Source: Channallabes apus
Lineage: Eukaryota > Chordata > Actinopteri > Siluriformes > Clariidae
Direction of reading: 5' to 3'
Length of the DNA stretch: 64,000 nt
NCBI GenBank assembly: GCA_030522415.1
Contig: CM060109.1
Coordinates: 36,992,392-37,056,391 of the forward strand
Under the pieces are notes generated by a model that did not search any database, was not told where the DNA came from, and worked only from the letters and a program-made list of their open reading frames with translations. The position numbers and the translations under genes were made by a program. The stretch's first letter is position 1; each line of letters begins with the position of its first letter. This document shows positions 11,588 through 21,501 of the stretch, piece by piece.

Positions 11588-13132
11588 CTCTCACTCACAC
11601 TAACACTCACTCCCCCTGCCCCCCTTACATTTGGCTCTCAACTCTTCCTTCGGTCTTTTTCTCTCTCTTTGTCTCTCTCCTCGTTCCAATACTCCCGACC
11701 ACAGAATGTTGTGTCTGGCCACTGTGGTTTCCCGCAATGCATCTCTTCCTGCAGAGGGTCTTGGAGAAAGCTCGGTTCTATGTTTTAACAGCTTGGATCC
11801 TACTGCCCTGATGGCCCTCTCCATTTTCAATTTATTTTTTCACGAAACTCCTGCCTCTATCTACCCCATCTCGTTTTCTTTTAGTTTCTGACTATGTACA
11901 CCCTTTCCTCTAGATAAAGAATACAGGAAAAGATATGTGCCTGGATGCAGGAGAAAACAATGAAGGAGGCAAGGTGCTCATTATGTACCCATGCCATGGC
12001 CTAGGAGGCAACCAGGTAGGACCTTTTTACCTCTTACCAGCATAAAGTCCTTTTTAACATTTATCTGCCCTCTAACAACCTTTTTTTTTCTTGTAAGTTA
12101 GTGAATTTGAGGAATGTGAACTTCATTGGGTCTTTCAGTGGTAGGCTTGTTAAAAGGTCATGGTTCACTTCCTAGTTAATACCCCACACCCAGACACTGG
12201 AGTTGCAGGTCATTGTTAGTGTTTAGATAAAAATGGTAAAAAAAAAAAGGCCATGTCGGAAATGGGAGGGTTGTGTCTAGCATAAAACCATCAAAATGTG
12301 CAGCTCAGAAGATCAACTGCGGTGACTCCCAATGGTAGAAGATAAGCACAAAAATGAGAACTACTTCATGCCGATTTTAAAACTTTTTTAAATAACATAC
12401 TTTTTCTTTACTCTTCTTCTCAAACATATAGTATTTTGAGTACTCAACTCACCAGGAAATACGACACAACATTCAGAAGGAGCTTTGCCTGCATGCAGCT
12501 GATGGGCCAGTAAAACTCCAGGATTGTCAGTATAAAGGCCACGGCTCCTTCACTGGACCAGAACAGAAATGGGAGCTCCAGGAGGTAATGAAACTTTAAG
12601 AGCTGCCACATATTTACACTGTTTACTAATCCTTCTCCCCTGCGGCTAGCCATGCTGTTTGATCTGTGCTTAAGCGTCACTCTAATGAGTTCTGAATGGC
12701 CTAAAGCATTGTAGCATTGTATAGTCTTCCTGGTTTGAAAAAATTGTAATAAACTCTTACATTTAATAACATGTCAGGGCATGGTTATCTGAGGTAGCAC
12801 AGGAATGAACAACAGAAACGTATCCTTCGCTTCCCAATGTACAAGTCTGAAACATGAATCAGTCAGTGCTTGTGTGCAGCTTTTCTTTGTGTTTTGTGAC
12901 ATTATGAGACGTTATATTTTTCTGCTATTTCTTGCTATAAATTTCTTAGTGTTTGCTCTTATTGGATTGCAGTAAGATATTGCCAATCGTCTCTCTGTGC
13001 TCCTCTTTGGCTCTGTAGAATCAGCTGTTTTATAACCGCGGGCGGAAGCTGTGCCTCAGTGCTCGCTACGAGAACCCCTCTATGGTCCCCTGCAACTCGG
13101 CGGACAGATTCCAGCTTTGGGCTTTCACCTGA
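4407..13132 (+). CDS. galnt3: polypeptide N-acetylgalactosaminyltransferase 3
   Basis: A Golgi type II membrane enzyme that moves GalNAc from UDP-GalNAc to Ser/Thr, starting mucin-type O-glycans; in mammals it protects FGF23 from cleavage. Ten coding exons (4407-4903, 5682-5854, 7882-8031, 8400-8634, 8791-8908, 9850-10050, 11298-11429, 11914-12015, 12432-12584, 13019-13132) sum to 1875 bases, giving 624 residues (human about 633). There is a short basic tail, a signal anchor at residues 17-31, then a stem with [20 protein letters not shown] as in vertebrate GALNT3. The GT-A catalytic domain has Mn-binding DAH at 271-273, WGGEN at 381-385 and a histidine near 409 (GHVFR). The ricin-type lectin domain is about 503-624, with CLDAG, CLHA and CLSA motifs and QKW/QLW. 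No frameshift or lost key residue is seen. Confidence 0.96.
5682..5854 (+). CDS. galnt3: galnt3 coding exon 2
   Basis: Polypyrimidine acceptor CTCTCTCTAG ends at 5681 and the donor is GTAAAA at 5855. It encodes [20 protein letters not shown] and [11 protein letters not shown], the start of the GT-A fold with the UDP-binding strand. Confidence 0.95.
5855..7881 (+). other. galnt3 intron 2 with Tc1-like remnant
   Basis: The largest galnt3 intron (about 2 kb). Roughly 6290-7205 is a decayed Tc1-like transposon on the opposite strand; the rest has no recognised feature. Confidence 0.7.
6290..7205 (-). mobile_element. degenerate Tc1-like transposon (antisense in galnt3 intron)
   Basis: On the + strand it shows TTCAGGTAGTCAGCTGACTT, GACCAACTGAAGCAA, GAGACCACAGGACC, TTGCTTGATGCAGGCCAATA and TAAGAAATGAGAAGTG. 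These blocks run in the order of a teleost Tc1-like element read backwards (transposase C-terminal part first). No open transposase remains. The terminal repeats are too worn to place, so the ends are approximate. Confidence 0.7.
7882..8031 (+). CDS. galnt3: galnt3 coding exon 3
   Basis: The acceptor ends at 7881 and the donor GTAAGT starts at 8032. It encodes [20 protein letters not shown] through FLDAH, ending in the metal-binding D-x-H motif. Confidence 0.95.
8400..8634 (+). CDS. galnt3: galnt3 coding exon 4
   Basis: Acceptor TATACAG ends at 8399 and donor GTAAGG starts at 8635. It encodes [20 protein letters not shown] and [17 protein letters not shown], part of the catalytic core. Confidence 0.95.
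8791..8908 (+). CDS. galnt3: galnt3 coding exon 5
   Basis: Acceptor TGCACAG ends at 8790 and donor GTAAGA starts at 8909. It encodes [16 protein letters not shown] and [16 protein letters not shown], the acceptor-side part of the Gal/GalNAc-T motif. Confidence 0.95.
8909..9849 (+). other. galnt3 intron 5
   Basis: A worn SINE-like tail is at about 9000-9140 (GGTGGACTGG, GTTCCTGCCCCATTCCC, then GAATGAATG-like run). A GT run is joined to a 17-base G run at 9248-9264. Nothing else is recognised. Confidence 0.5.
9248..9264. repeat. poly(G) run
   Basis: Seventeen consecutive G on the + strand directly after a short GT run. It could form a G-quadruplex-like structure in the galnt3 pre-mRNA. Confidence 0.9.
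9850..10050 (+). CDS. galnt3: galnt3 coding exon 6
   Basis: Acceptor CTTGTAG ends at 9849 and donor GTAATG starts at 10051. It encodes [20 protein letters not shown] and [19 protein letters not shown]. It carries the metal-site histidine and closes the catalytic domain. Confidence 0.95.
10051..11297 (+). other. galnt3 intron 6
   Basis: About 1.25 kb with no exon, RNA gene or recognisable transposon. Its composition is ordinary for the locus. Confidence 0.5.
11298..11429 (+). CDS. galnt3: galnt3 coding exon 7
   Basis: Acceptor TCCACAG ends at 11297 and donor GTAAGT starts at 11430. It encodes the linker [20 protein letters not shown] and [11 protein letters not shown] between the catalytic and lectin domains. 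Confidence 0.94.
11549..11584. repeat. (CA)n microsatellite
   Basis: Uninterrupted CA run of 36 bases in galnt3 intron 7, followed by CT/CA-mixed sequence. Confidence 0.95.
11914..12015 (+). CDS. galnt3: galnt3 coding exon 8
   Basis: Acceptor CTCTAG ends at 11913 and donor GTAGGA starts at 12016. It encodes the first lectin repeat with [20 protein letters not shown]. Confidence 0.94.
12432..12584 (+). CDS. galnt3: galnt3 coding exon 9
   Basis: Acceptor CATATAG ends at 12431 and donor GTAATG starts at 12585. It encodes the second lectin repeat: [20 protein letters not shown] and [10 protein letters not shown]. Confidence 0.94.
13019..13132 (+). CDS. galnt3: galnt3 coding exon 10 (last)
   Basis: Acceptor CTCTGTAG ends at 13018 and the stop TGA is at 13130-13132. 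It encodes the third lectin repeat with [17 protein letters not shown] and FQLWAFT at the C-terminus. Confidence 0.94.
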   Translation, partial: NQLFYNRGRKLCLSARYENPSMVPCNSADRFQLWAFT

Positions 13133-13344
13133 GAGGATAAGCCAATTAAAATATACACTATTGTTACTGAACTTCTGAACAAGAGAATTTTAATTTATTT
13201 TTATATGTGAAATTACTGCTGCTGGAAAGATTTGGAGATCATTATGTGGTACAGTATGCAAAGAGTACATGTATAGAACATACATGCACAGTAGAGTTAA
13301 AAAAAAAAATCAGCAAAGCACCTTCAGGAGGTATGCTGAAATAC

Positions 13345-13350
13345 AATAAA
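13345..13350 (+). terminator. galnt3 candidate poly(A) signal, proximal
   Basis: AATAAA about 210 bases after the stop. A distal AATAAA at 14119-14124 would give a roughly 1 kb 3' UTR. Confidence 0.5.
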
Positions 13351-14118
13351 GCACCAAGTGAAGACTTCTTCTTACCGATTAAGGTTTCTCAAACATTCTT
13401 TCTCTCTTTATTGAAAGGGCTGTTTCCACTGTCTTAAAGTAAGAATCTAACAAGTTCATAATTGTTTGAGATTCTAATGTGAAGTTCGTCTAACCTGCAC
13501 ATTTTCATGCACCAAAGAGTATTTGTAAACCCAGTTTCATGTAGTGCAGTTCCAAAATATGCACTATAAATTTCCCTTATTCTAAATGTTTTGATCCTGA
13601 ATAGTCTTGATAAATGGCTTCCTCCATTAAATAGGCTGATCACTGCCATGCACTGACTTGTCCCTTTTCTTCTCCAACAGCCTTTTTTTTTTTTTTTTTT
13701 TTTAGACTTGGAAAACACCAAACTGACTGAAAGATAAATAGCGTTAAAGGGGTGAAATATATTTATTGAAGGAGTCTGCTACTGGTTTGAAATCCTCCCA
13801 AAAATTCACACAGACTACCAGATCACTGGGTCGTGAACAAAACCAGTGTATCTGCTTGAACTTTTTAATTATTTGTCAACTGTTTACACACTGTAACTAC
13901 TACAGTACTTCCAAGTTTAGTGACTTGAATCAGCAGTCAATGTAACCTTTGTGATCCTGCTGCCCGCCACCACTTCACTCACTGGGTCAGTGTTTGAGTT
14001 AATGACTGTTTTTCTTCACAAATGATACCTTGTTTAAATAATTGTGGACTGAGAGATGGTTGTAAAAAGAACTGTAAAATAACATGAGAAAATAGCAATG
14101 AACAAGGTATGCTTTCAA

Positions 14119-14124
14119 AATAAA
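14119..14124 (+). terminator. galnt3 candidate poly(A) signal, distal
   Basis: AATAAA is followed within 60 bases by GT-rich sequence (TGGTGTTGTCTCTGTGTT), a typical downstream element. I favour it over the proximal site. Confidence 0.5.
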
Positions 14125-14499
14125 CATTCCAAACCCTCCTTTCAGATTTTGAGCAGGCTTCCTGGTGTTGTCTCTGTGTTACGCTGGTTGTAATTTTTGT
14201 TACATGTCATAAACATGGCCATATTAACACACAAAATCTAACTTTTTATATAGTAGCTATAGATTTATCACTTTCAAAACCCACTATTGCTTATATAAAC
14301 GTTTAAATAAACATGTTCCATGTGCACATCAATCTGGAGAAACTGGAAGTAAACTAATGTGACAGTTTGACAAACTTGAAACTCTTGTCTGACATATTTA
14401 TAGTATTAACTGTCTTAGATATTTATAGTCTACAACTGACATCATTTTGAACTTTTTTGTATTTGGCAACATAAGTCAAATTTAAGCTTATTCGGTTGT

Positions 14500-15059
14500 T
14501 TTCACACATGTTTCTGGGAGTTCCACATCTTTTGGGCCCCATGGAAATGCAGAATGCACACCCTATTTGTTTCTTGGCATTGTTTTAACAACCGTGTGCC
14601 ACATCACAACATTTATTTCCTCCCAGAGTTGCCTTAATTTTTGGCTGAAATCTTGATCATGGGAGAGTCAAACAACTCTATAAAGTCTTTTCCAGCACAT
14701 CGTAAAGAATTTCAGTGGGGTTAAGGTCAGGACACAGTAATGGTAATTTCATATGATACATGTGGTATGCCCGTTTCATCAGGGCAGAAAACATCAGTTT
14801 TTAAGTCAGTACATTGAGGTAGTCAACTGACTTTATATTATTACTACACAACATTGCTGAGCCTAGACCTGACCAACTGAAGCAACCCCAGATCATAACA
14901 CCGCATGCAGAGGCTTGTACAGTGGGCATTATGTATGATGGGTGCATCGCTTCATGACTCTTTCCTTCTTACCCCGACACACCCATCAGTCTGGTATATG
15001 GAAGAATTTGCTTACTGAAATCCAAACAGTGGATTTTTTTTTTTTTTTTGGCCAGGCAG
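14500..15059 (-). mobile_element. internally deleted Tc1-like transposon, same family as 6290-7205
   Basis: Shares with 6290-7205 the blocks CAGTACATT..AGGTAGTCA, CTAGACCTGACCAACTGAAG, GGCTTGTACAGT and ACACACCCAT. Upstream it has TCCAGCACATCGTAAAGAAT, matching the transposase antisense. It jumps from CATCAGTCTGG to the element end ATTTTTTTTTTTTTTTGGCCAGGCAG (right end about 15059), so the transposase N-terminal half is deleted. The left end is not determined. Confidence 0.65.
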
Positions 15060-15492
15060 AGTACTTCAGATCTTGGGGGGAGAATCATAGTACATTTTCT
15101 ACTTGTGTCCCTTACTTAGGATTGTTTAGTCTGATTTTTGAAATGTTAACTAACCATTAAACAAGGCAAAATGCAGGGCAAGTCATCGTCCACTCATCAT
15201 GTTCCCAGCTCTGCATGTTTTGCATTTCTTTTGTGCACAATTTTCAGTGTTTGGCGTAAGCAATGGGTGTGTTTTAAAATTGCATATGCATGCTGAACTC
15301 CACCCAAATATGTAGAACGCAGGATTACAATACATAATTGGTTCCTGAATGATGTCCTAATTAGACCCAGTTTCAAGAGCAATCTTCCTGTGGTAGTACA
15401 TTCCACAATACAGTACATTGTGATCACTTTGCTTTGCTTAACACACGTCACACACCATTGCTAATGCCATTGTTTGAACAATTCTTTCATAT

Positions 15493-15763
15493 TGTAGCGT
15501 TTTACCGCCGGGAATGGATGTTGAAGAGACGAGTGAGCTTGGTTGCTGCCCAATGCAATGGCTGGGAGTATTTTATTACCACACAGCACTGTATAACATG
15601 AGCAGCACATTCACTGTTATAGCACACTCAGAGAAAGCACACACGCACATACATTCACACACTCAACTTGGCCGACACCACTAACCTGAACCCCTTTCCC
15701 AAACAGGGTGAACACACAGAGAACCCCCGCAGGGTCGTCAGCCGCCGCCCGGCCCACGCCACA
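15493..15763 (-). mobile_element. solo LTR
   Basis: A 271-base block read on the - strand starts TGTGGCGTGGGCC and ends CGGTAAAACGCTACA, the TG...CA ends of an LTR. It carries AATAAA (complement at 15572-15577) about 80 bases before its end. It is flanked by matching ATAT at 15489-15492 and 15764-15767, a likely 4-base target duplication. No internal retroelement sequence is adjacent, so this is best read as the product of LTR-LTR recombination. The superfamily is not assigned. Confidence 0.6.
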
Positions 15764-16288
15764 ATATCTATAAGTCTGTTACTTGTGTTAGTAAAAAAAT
15801 TAAATTAAGATGTAGAGATTATGAATGAGATTTTAGAGACTGCCTGTATGGAATATCATTCCAATCAAACAATTACTGTATACAACCAACACTTTTTAAA
15901 CAAGAGTTTGGCTTCAGGTTAAAATTTTATCAATCTGACATTAACACTGTGTATTCCTCAAACCCTTCGGAACAAAAATATATTTATCTGGAAATAATTA
16001 AAAACATTTTAAATGAAAAACATTTGGTCTAAACCCAACTATTGATTACACTGCTCAGGCCTTTCACTGGCTAAAGCCCTAGAGTGTATATTGTGTTTTG
16101 CACAGTAGAGGGCGCAGTTGGAATTCCTATTTGAATTTCAGTTCATGGCAGGTCGGGCAGCAGTGCATCCCAACTGCAGCTTCTAAGATTTGAATTTCTA
16201 TATGTAAACAAATAATATTCACATAATGGCATGATGAGACTGTTAAAATGAAATCTGCCTGATTCTGCCTGATATATCTACACACATA

Positions 16289-17111
16289 CTTAGCAAAAAA
16301 AGAAACGCCCCTTTTTCAGGACTGTATTTCAACAATGTTCCAAAAATAAAAATCCAAATAACTTTACAGATCTTCATTGTAAAGAGTTTAAACAATGTTT
16401 TCCATGCATGTTCAATTAACCATTATCAATTAATTAACATGCACCTGTGGAATGGTCGTTAAGACCTTAACAGCTTACAGAAAGTAGGCATTTAAGGTCA
16501 CAGTTCTAAAAACCCAGGACACAAAAGAGACTTGTCTACCGACTGTGAAAAACACCCAAAGAAAGATGCCCAGGGTCGCTGCTCATCTGCGTGAACGTGC
16601 ATTAGGCATGCTGCAGGGAGGCATGAGGACTGCTGATGTGGCTATAGGGCAATAAATCGCCATGTCCGCACTGTGAGACGCCTAAGACGGCGCTACGGGG
16701 AGACAGGAAGGACAGCTGATCATCCTTGCAGTGGAAGACCACGTGTAACAACACCTGCACAGGATGGGTACATCCGAATATCACACCTGCGTGACAGGTA
16801 CAGGATGGCCACAACAACTGCCTGAGTCACACCAGGAACACACAATCCCTCCATCTCACAGCAACAACTGACAAATCTGGTCCAGTCCATGAGGAGGAGA
16901 TGCACTGCAGTACTTCAAGCAGCTGGTGGCCACCAGATACTGACTGGTACTGACTGATTTTGAGCCTCCCTTCATTCAGGGACACATTGGGAAACATTTT
17001 TAGTTTGTCTTATGGTGTTGACTCTTTTAGTGTTCATACAAATATTTACACATTAAGTTTACTGAAAGTAAAAACAGTTGAAAGTCAGAGGACATTTCTT
17101 TTTTTGCTGAG
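16289..17111 (+). mobile_element. non-autonomous Tc1-like transposon, internally deleted
   Basis: The ends are inverted: CTTAGCAAAAAAAGAAACG at left, and the complement of CTCAGCAAAAAAAGAAATG at right, flanked by TA (16287-16288, 17112-17113). Inside, ATG at 16566 opens a transposase start reading MPRVAAHLRERALGMLQGGM. The N-terminal DNA-binding part is followed almost directly by the C-terminal SMRRRCTAVLQAA stretch near 16880-16925, so the catalytic middle is missing; frameshifts are also present. Confidence 0.85.
16566..16930 (+). pseudogene. Tc1-like transposase remnant
   Basis: About 100 N-terminal codons (helix-turn-helix region, frameshifted after RTADVAIG) are joined to about 20 C-terminal codons. 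The DDE catalytic domain is absent. Not functional. Confidence 0.8.
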
Positions 17112-17137
17112 TATATATATATATATATATATATATA
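17112..17137. repeat. (TA)n microsatellite at transposon edge
   Basis: TA run directly continuing from the right TA target duplication of the 16289-17111 element. Confidence 0.85.
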
Positions 17138-18280
17138 CTGTCTGTCTGTTCAAAATAGTATGTACTGTATGCTATTTATATTGAACCCTAAATCATTTTC
17201 ACAACTAAAATAAAAAAAAAAAACCTGACACATATAAACTAATGTGCAACTACAATAGGGAATGAGTCATCCAGAGCTGAGTGAGACGGAGCTACCTGCA
17301 TGATGCAGAAACTTCACCATTCACTGAGGTAGGTACTGTAGACCTTTGAATACATTCAAACTGCTTTGAACTGCATGTGGCTCCCATCAGTGATGAGTCA
17401 CATGACAAATATGGAGCACAGGAAGGTGAGCTTGGCAGAAACAGCTCTCTCCAATCTCATCCAGCTCATCCGCAGAGGCGACCTGATGGGCTCAATGTTT
17501 GTGCTTAATATTGTACATCTATAGTTTATTTTATGTATGTATATTTATAAAAATAACTTCACTTTGTAATGCATTTTCAATATGAAATCCATTTGAAGGG
17601 AAATGAGTGAACAGTCTATGTAAAAAAATTTGTACTAAAGTAATAAAATAAAAAAAGTAATTTCAGTGGTTTTGTCACATTTAATACTGAACAGGAGTGT
17701 TACGGCATTACATTATACCTTACTATGATTCAGTGGTTTACCAGGCAAAGGAGGTGAACACTTCCACTTTGTATGTTTATAGAATTAAGATTACGTTTTA
17801 TGAGACGAGCCACTTTTTGGCTCTTCAGGAAGTCCTCAAAGTACGAAGTATTAAAATAAAGCTTCTTAATTCTTAACATGCTGTGCCAGCTTAATGCTTA
17901 ATATAGAAATAATTAGCTATTGTTGCTATGGATTACTGCATTTAAATTCCACTTTAAGCTTCTCTTTATTGCCTTATTGCTTCATATTTGGCTTTCTGAA
18001 AAGTAATATATTTTTGGTTACTGAAAAATAAATAAATAAATAAATATGTTCATAAATTAATATGATACAAGGTCATTCAGAAGTAGCTGTGCCCGTAAAT
18101 GAATTCAACTGCCAGGCACAAGATTATACCCAAAGAGTATTGTGGCACTCTCGAACACAAGGAATATTATGTAATATACAGTATATTCTGCTGCATTATA
18201 CTCCATATGTATACTATTTCAGACTGTCCCAGGCTAGGGTTATTATCAAAATCACAACATATGATGTACGCCATTAGCAA

Positions 18281-20340
18281 AGAAATGTTTTATTCAGCAC
18301 ATACCATTTCAGGAAATCACAATAAATACACATTTCAATAGATCATTCAGAATAAATACTGCAAACAGAGTGTGGTACCAATGCTGTATGTGCTGCTTTC
18401 TGCTACAGCACGGCCAAGACATCACTTCATATGATGGACTTCAACAGAGAATGAGGTCAATACGAGCACTGTCCATTAAGTCAAGAGGTAAAATAATTAA
18501 AAAGAAAATTATAATAAATAAAAAAAACCTTACATACAACTTATGGAAACAATAGGACATAAATGTCAAAGGCAAACTCAAAGTGTACGGACATAGTTTG
18601 TCTTGTGACAAGATATTCCAATACTGTTTTAAAGAGGAAATATAAAAAAAATAAAAAACAAAGAAAGGCATTAACATTGTGTTACCTTTCAAACTATTTT
18701 TCTTTTTTTATCTTTAAGATACACTTCCTTATTTATTCAATGTTTAGTCTAGAATTTTGTTCGAGAAATTAATTTATGGCATATACCCCTGCTCTAAAAT
18801 GCTGGCTGGAGTGAACTCTGTAGTTCTTCTATACATTGGCAAGATCACTGCAGGAATATGATTGTCCTCGTCTCTGCTTCTTGAAAAACAACTATCTGTT
18901 TAAAAATAGCTTACATTTCATGGAAACACTATTGAGGAATATAGAACACTGTTGTAATTGTGCGTGAAATACAATTTCATTTCAAGATCAATCAATTAGT
19001 TAAAAGTCATAACTGGCAATGAAGTGCAGACCTCCAGAAATGACCATAGTTGTTACAGTATCCTGTTACACTATTGCACTCGACCGACTAATCAGTCTTT
19101 AAAAATAATTTGTTCATATATTATAAATGTATAATTTGTACATTTTAGAATTCAAAACGTAATTTGATTCTCAGAAGGGTCAATTCATTACTGTAAATTT
19201 GGAATGCTCTTTTATCAAATTCTCCTATGTTTCTTTTCTACAGTATTAAGTAACACAATAAACTGGGAAATACCCATATGAAGAAATACAAGCCTTATTA
19301 CAACTTCAAACCTTTTTTATCCCTAGATTTTGCTAGGTTCTCCATATTATTAGAAGTTTAAGTTAATAAACTTTCTATAGTTTAAATTTCAAAATATGCT
19401 TTCTTTCTTTTTTCCTATAAACATTTTCTTCACTGATTTGAACATACAACTTTGTTTTAAAAGAAATGCAATACCTCAGAACAAATTAATTTGATACTTT
19501 TCAAAGTGCATTTGATCAGATGTCCCTGTTTAATCCCAAAGATATTAGTTGGAATGCGAAAAATCAAGAAATCTTTCATTCTCTCACCACCTGAATGGTG
19601 TAATGAGGATTAAATAATGGTCCAGTAAGAGATAGTTTACCTTATCCGTGCTCTGCTGAAGTCTATTTGCCATTTTGCATGGCACCATGCCATGGCTTCT
19701 GGAAAAGTGCATTGTCTTCATGAAGTGTATTATATTCACAACTTAAATCATCTAATTTGGTATTGCAAAAACAGCAAACATTTTAAGATCAGGCTTCATG
19801 CTTTTACAAATGCTTTAAAAGCATGATATACATATGTAACAACAAGAACTTAACTTTTTTTTTTTTTTTTACATTTCGTTTTTTTTTTTTTTACAGTACA
19901 TCGATGCAATCAATACAAAAACCATAGATTGGCAACAAAAGCTACAAAAACATGCGCTTTTATCAAAATGATTAAGTATACACATTTTCTTTAATATATT
20001 AATGAACGGCAACATTTTTTTTTTGCACCACTGACACATAGACATAGAAAAGTTCTATCCACAATATCTGCTCAAAACTAGAACTTTGACTTTTGAAATA
20101 CCAGATAACATTGCACAGGCCTAAAGCTTACAGTTTATATGATCTCATTTTGCACTTAGAATTATGGATTTTTTTTCTGGCTCATTGAAAAATACATGAT
20201 GATGAATATCGTACATGTCTTCAGACTAAACTATGTCAAGTGTAGAAACAAAGCCCATTATTAGAGTCTGTGTGGTATTCGAATCAAACACTTGATAGCT
20301 TACCATTTGTGTCTCCTCCTCATAGATGTAATGTGTGTAT
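18281..20340 (-). other. csrnp3: probable csrnp3 3' UTR
   Basis: AT-rich sequence without coding potential directly after the csrnp3 stop. Reverse-strand AATAAA signals lie at 18732-18737 and 18289-18294. A long 3' UTR is common for this gene family, but the true end is not visible. Confidence 0.5.
18289..18294 (-). terminator. csrnp3 candidate distal poly(A) signal
   Basis: TTTATT on the + strand, that is AATAAA for the - strand transcript, about 2 kb after the stop. An alternative lies at 18732-18737. Confidence 0.35.
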
Positions 20341-21501
20341 CTAAACAGGGGTGGGCTCAGGAAAAGGCTCCAGTATTGGCGGTCCTTTGGTGGCGTCTGC
20401 TAAAGAGGTAACCTCAGAAAGGCCGTGAGAAACCTCCTTTGGCTGCTCTACCACAAAACAGTTCCCGTTAGTCGTGTATCCCTCGTCTGTGTTATTGTTC
20501 AGATAGTTTTGGTACTCCATCTGACTCAGCTCTCCTGATTGGCTGTGGAAGGTCCCTTTTGATTGCATGCTTTTGTCAGGTTCGGGTTCACAGCAGCCGA
20601 TCGTGGCCGACGATCCATTAGCGAGAGTGAAATGATGATTGGTGTATTGTTCCTCGGATGGCTGTGAATAGTCAGTGTAATGCTCAGTGGTCATGTTAAA
20701 GGCTCCTGGTGCCATCACACCATTAGTGTTGTTCACCCTTTCTTGATACGAGGTTGAATCTCCTCCATAACTCTCACTAACCTGGTTAGCAGCTGCTAAA
20801 AGTGATGCTGAGCTGGCATTCTCCATCTGATAGTATTCAGCTGTGGAGTTAATAAAATAAGCATTGCCATTGGTTTGATTCTCCTGTGTGACTGTGTTCT
20901 CCGAGTAGCACATCACAGAGGATGGAGAAACCACCTCACTATGTGACAAAGGAGTAATGGTTAGGCCATCCTCAAACTCTTCTCCTTTATCTTCATCATC
21001 GTCAACATCATCATCATCATCTTCCTCCTCTGAGTCACTGTTCGCCAGGCTCTGTGTACTCGAGTCTGACAGGCTACACAAACTGCTGCTCTCATCTTCA
21101 TCATCTTCATTTTCATCCTCATCATCATCTTCCTCATCCTCCTCCTCCTCTTCGTCCTCTTCATCCTCCAAGGCCTCATCCATATCATCAACAGCTTGCA
21201 GGTGCATGATGGCGGTCTGCTGGACGGGATCGGGGACAGGATATTCTAAGGCATGTTGCCCTGATGTCAGTGGGCTGCAGTGGCCATTGGTGTCACTGTG
21301 GTAACCATTGCCATTAGGGGCAGGGACAGAGGCAGGACCAGTGACTGAGCTCTGCTGCTGCTCCCTGCTCTTCTCCAGCTCCAGTTTCATGATGGTGTGC
21401 AGGAAATGCGTGCGCACACGAATGGGGTTAAACTCAATCCGGCCAGCTGCATTACTGCAGCCCTCTTTAGTGCAGCCACATGGGAATGACATACGGTCCA
21501 C
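20341..21501 (-). CDS. csrnp3: csrnp3 coding exon 4 (last)
   Basis: Acceptor TCATGTAG, first base 21501; stop TAG at 20343-20341. It finishes the Cys-rich domain ([17 protein letters not shown]), then [20 protein letters not shown], two long Asp/Glu tracts and a Ser/Asn-rich tail ending EPFPEPTPV. The GAN-codon tracts create long spurious open frames on other frames, which are not genes. Confidence 0.95.
   Translation of the reverse strand: MDRMSFPCGCTKEGCSNAAGRIEFNPIRVRTHFLHTIMKLELEKSREQQQSSVTGPASVPAPNGNGYHSDTNGHCSPLTSGQHALEYPVPDPVQQTAIMHLQAVDDMDEALEDEEDEEEEEDEEDDDEDENEDDEDESSSLCSLSDSSTQSLANSDSEEEDDDDDVDDDEDKGEEFEDGLTITPLSHSEVVSPSSVMCYSENTVTQENQTNGNAYFINSTAEYYQMENASSASLLAAANQVSESYGGDSTSYQERVNNTNGVMAPGAFNMTTEHYTDYSQPSEEQYTNHHFTLANGSSATIGCCEPEPDKSMQSKGTFHSQSGELSQMEYQNYLNNNTDEGYTTNGNCFVVEQPKEVSHGLSEVTSLADATKGPPILEPFPEPTPV

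Larger units (their letters stand above)
14146..18280. other. intergenic strip between convergent galnt3 and csrnp3
   Basis: No gene is seen. It holds two Tc1-like elements (about 14500-15059 and 16289-17111) and a solo LTR (15493-15763). The remainder is AT-rich, unassigned sequence. Confidence 0.6.

Noticed and set aside
20957..21304. Long + strand open frame rich in Ser within csrnp3 exon 4
   Set aside because: It is the antisense shadow of the Asp/Glu GAN-codon tracts of csrnp3; low complexity, with no independent coding signal.
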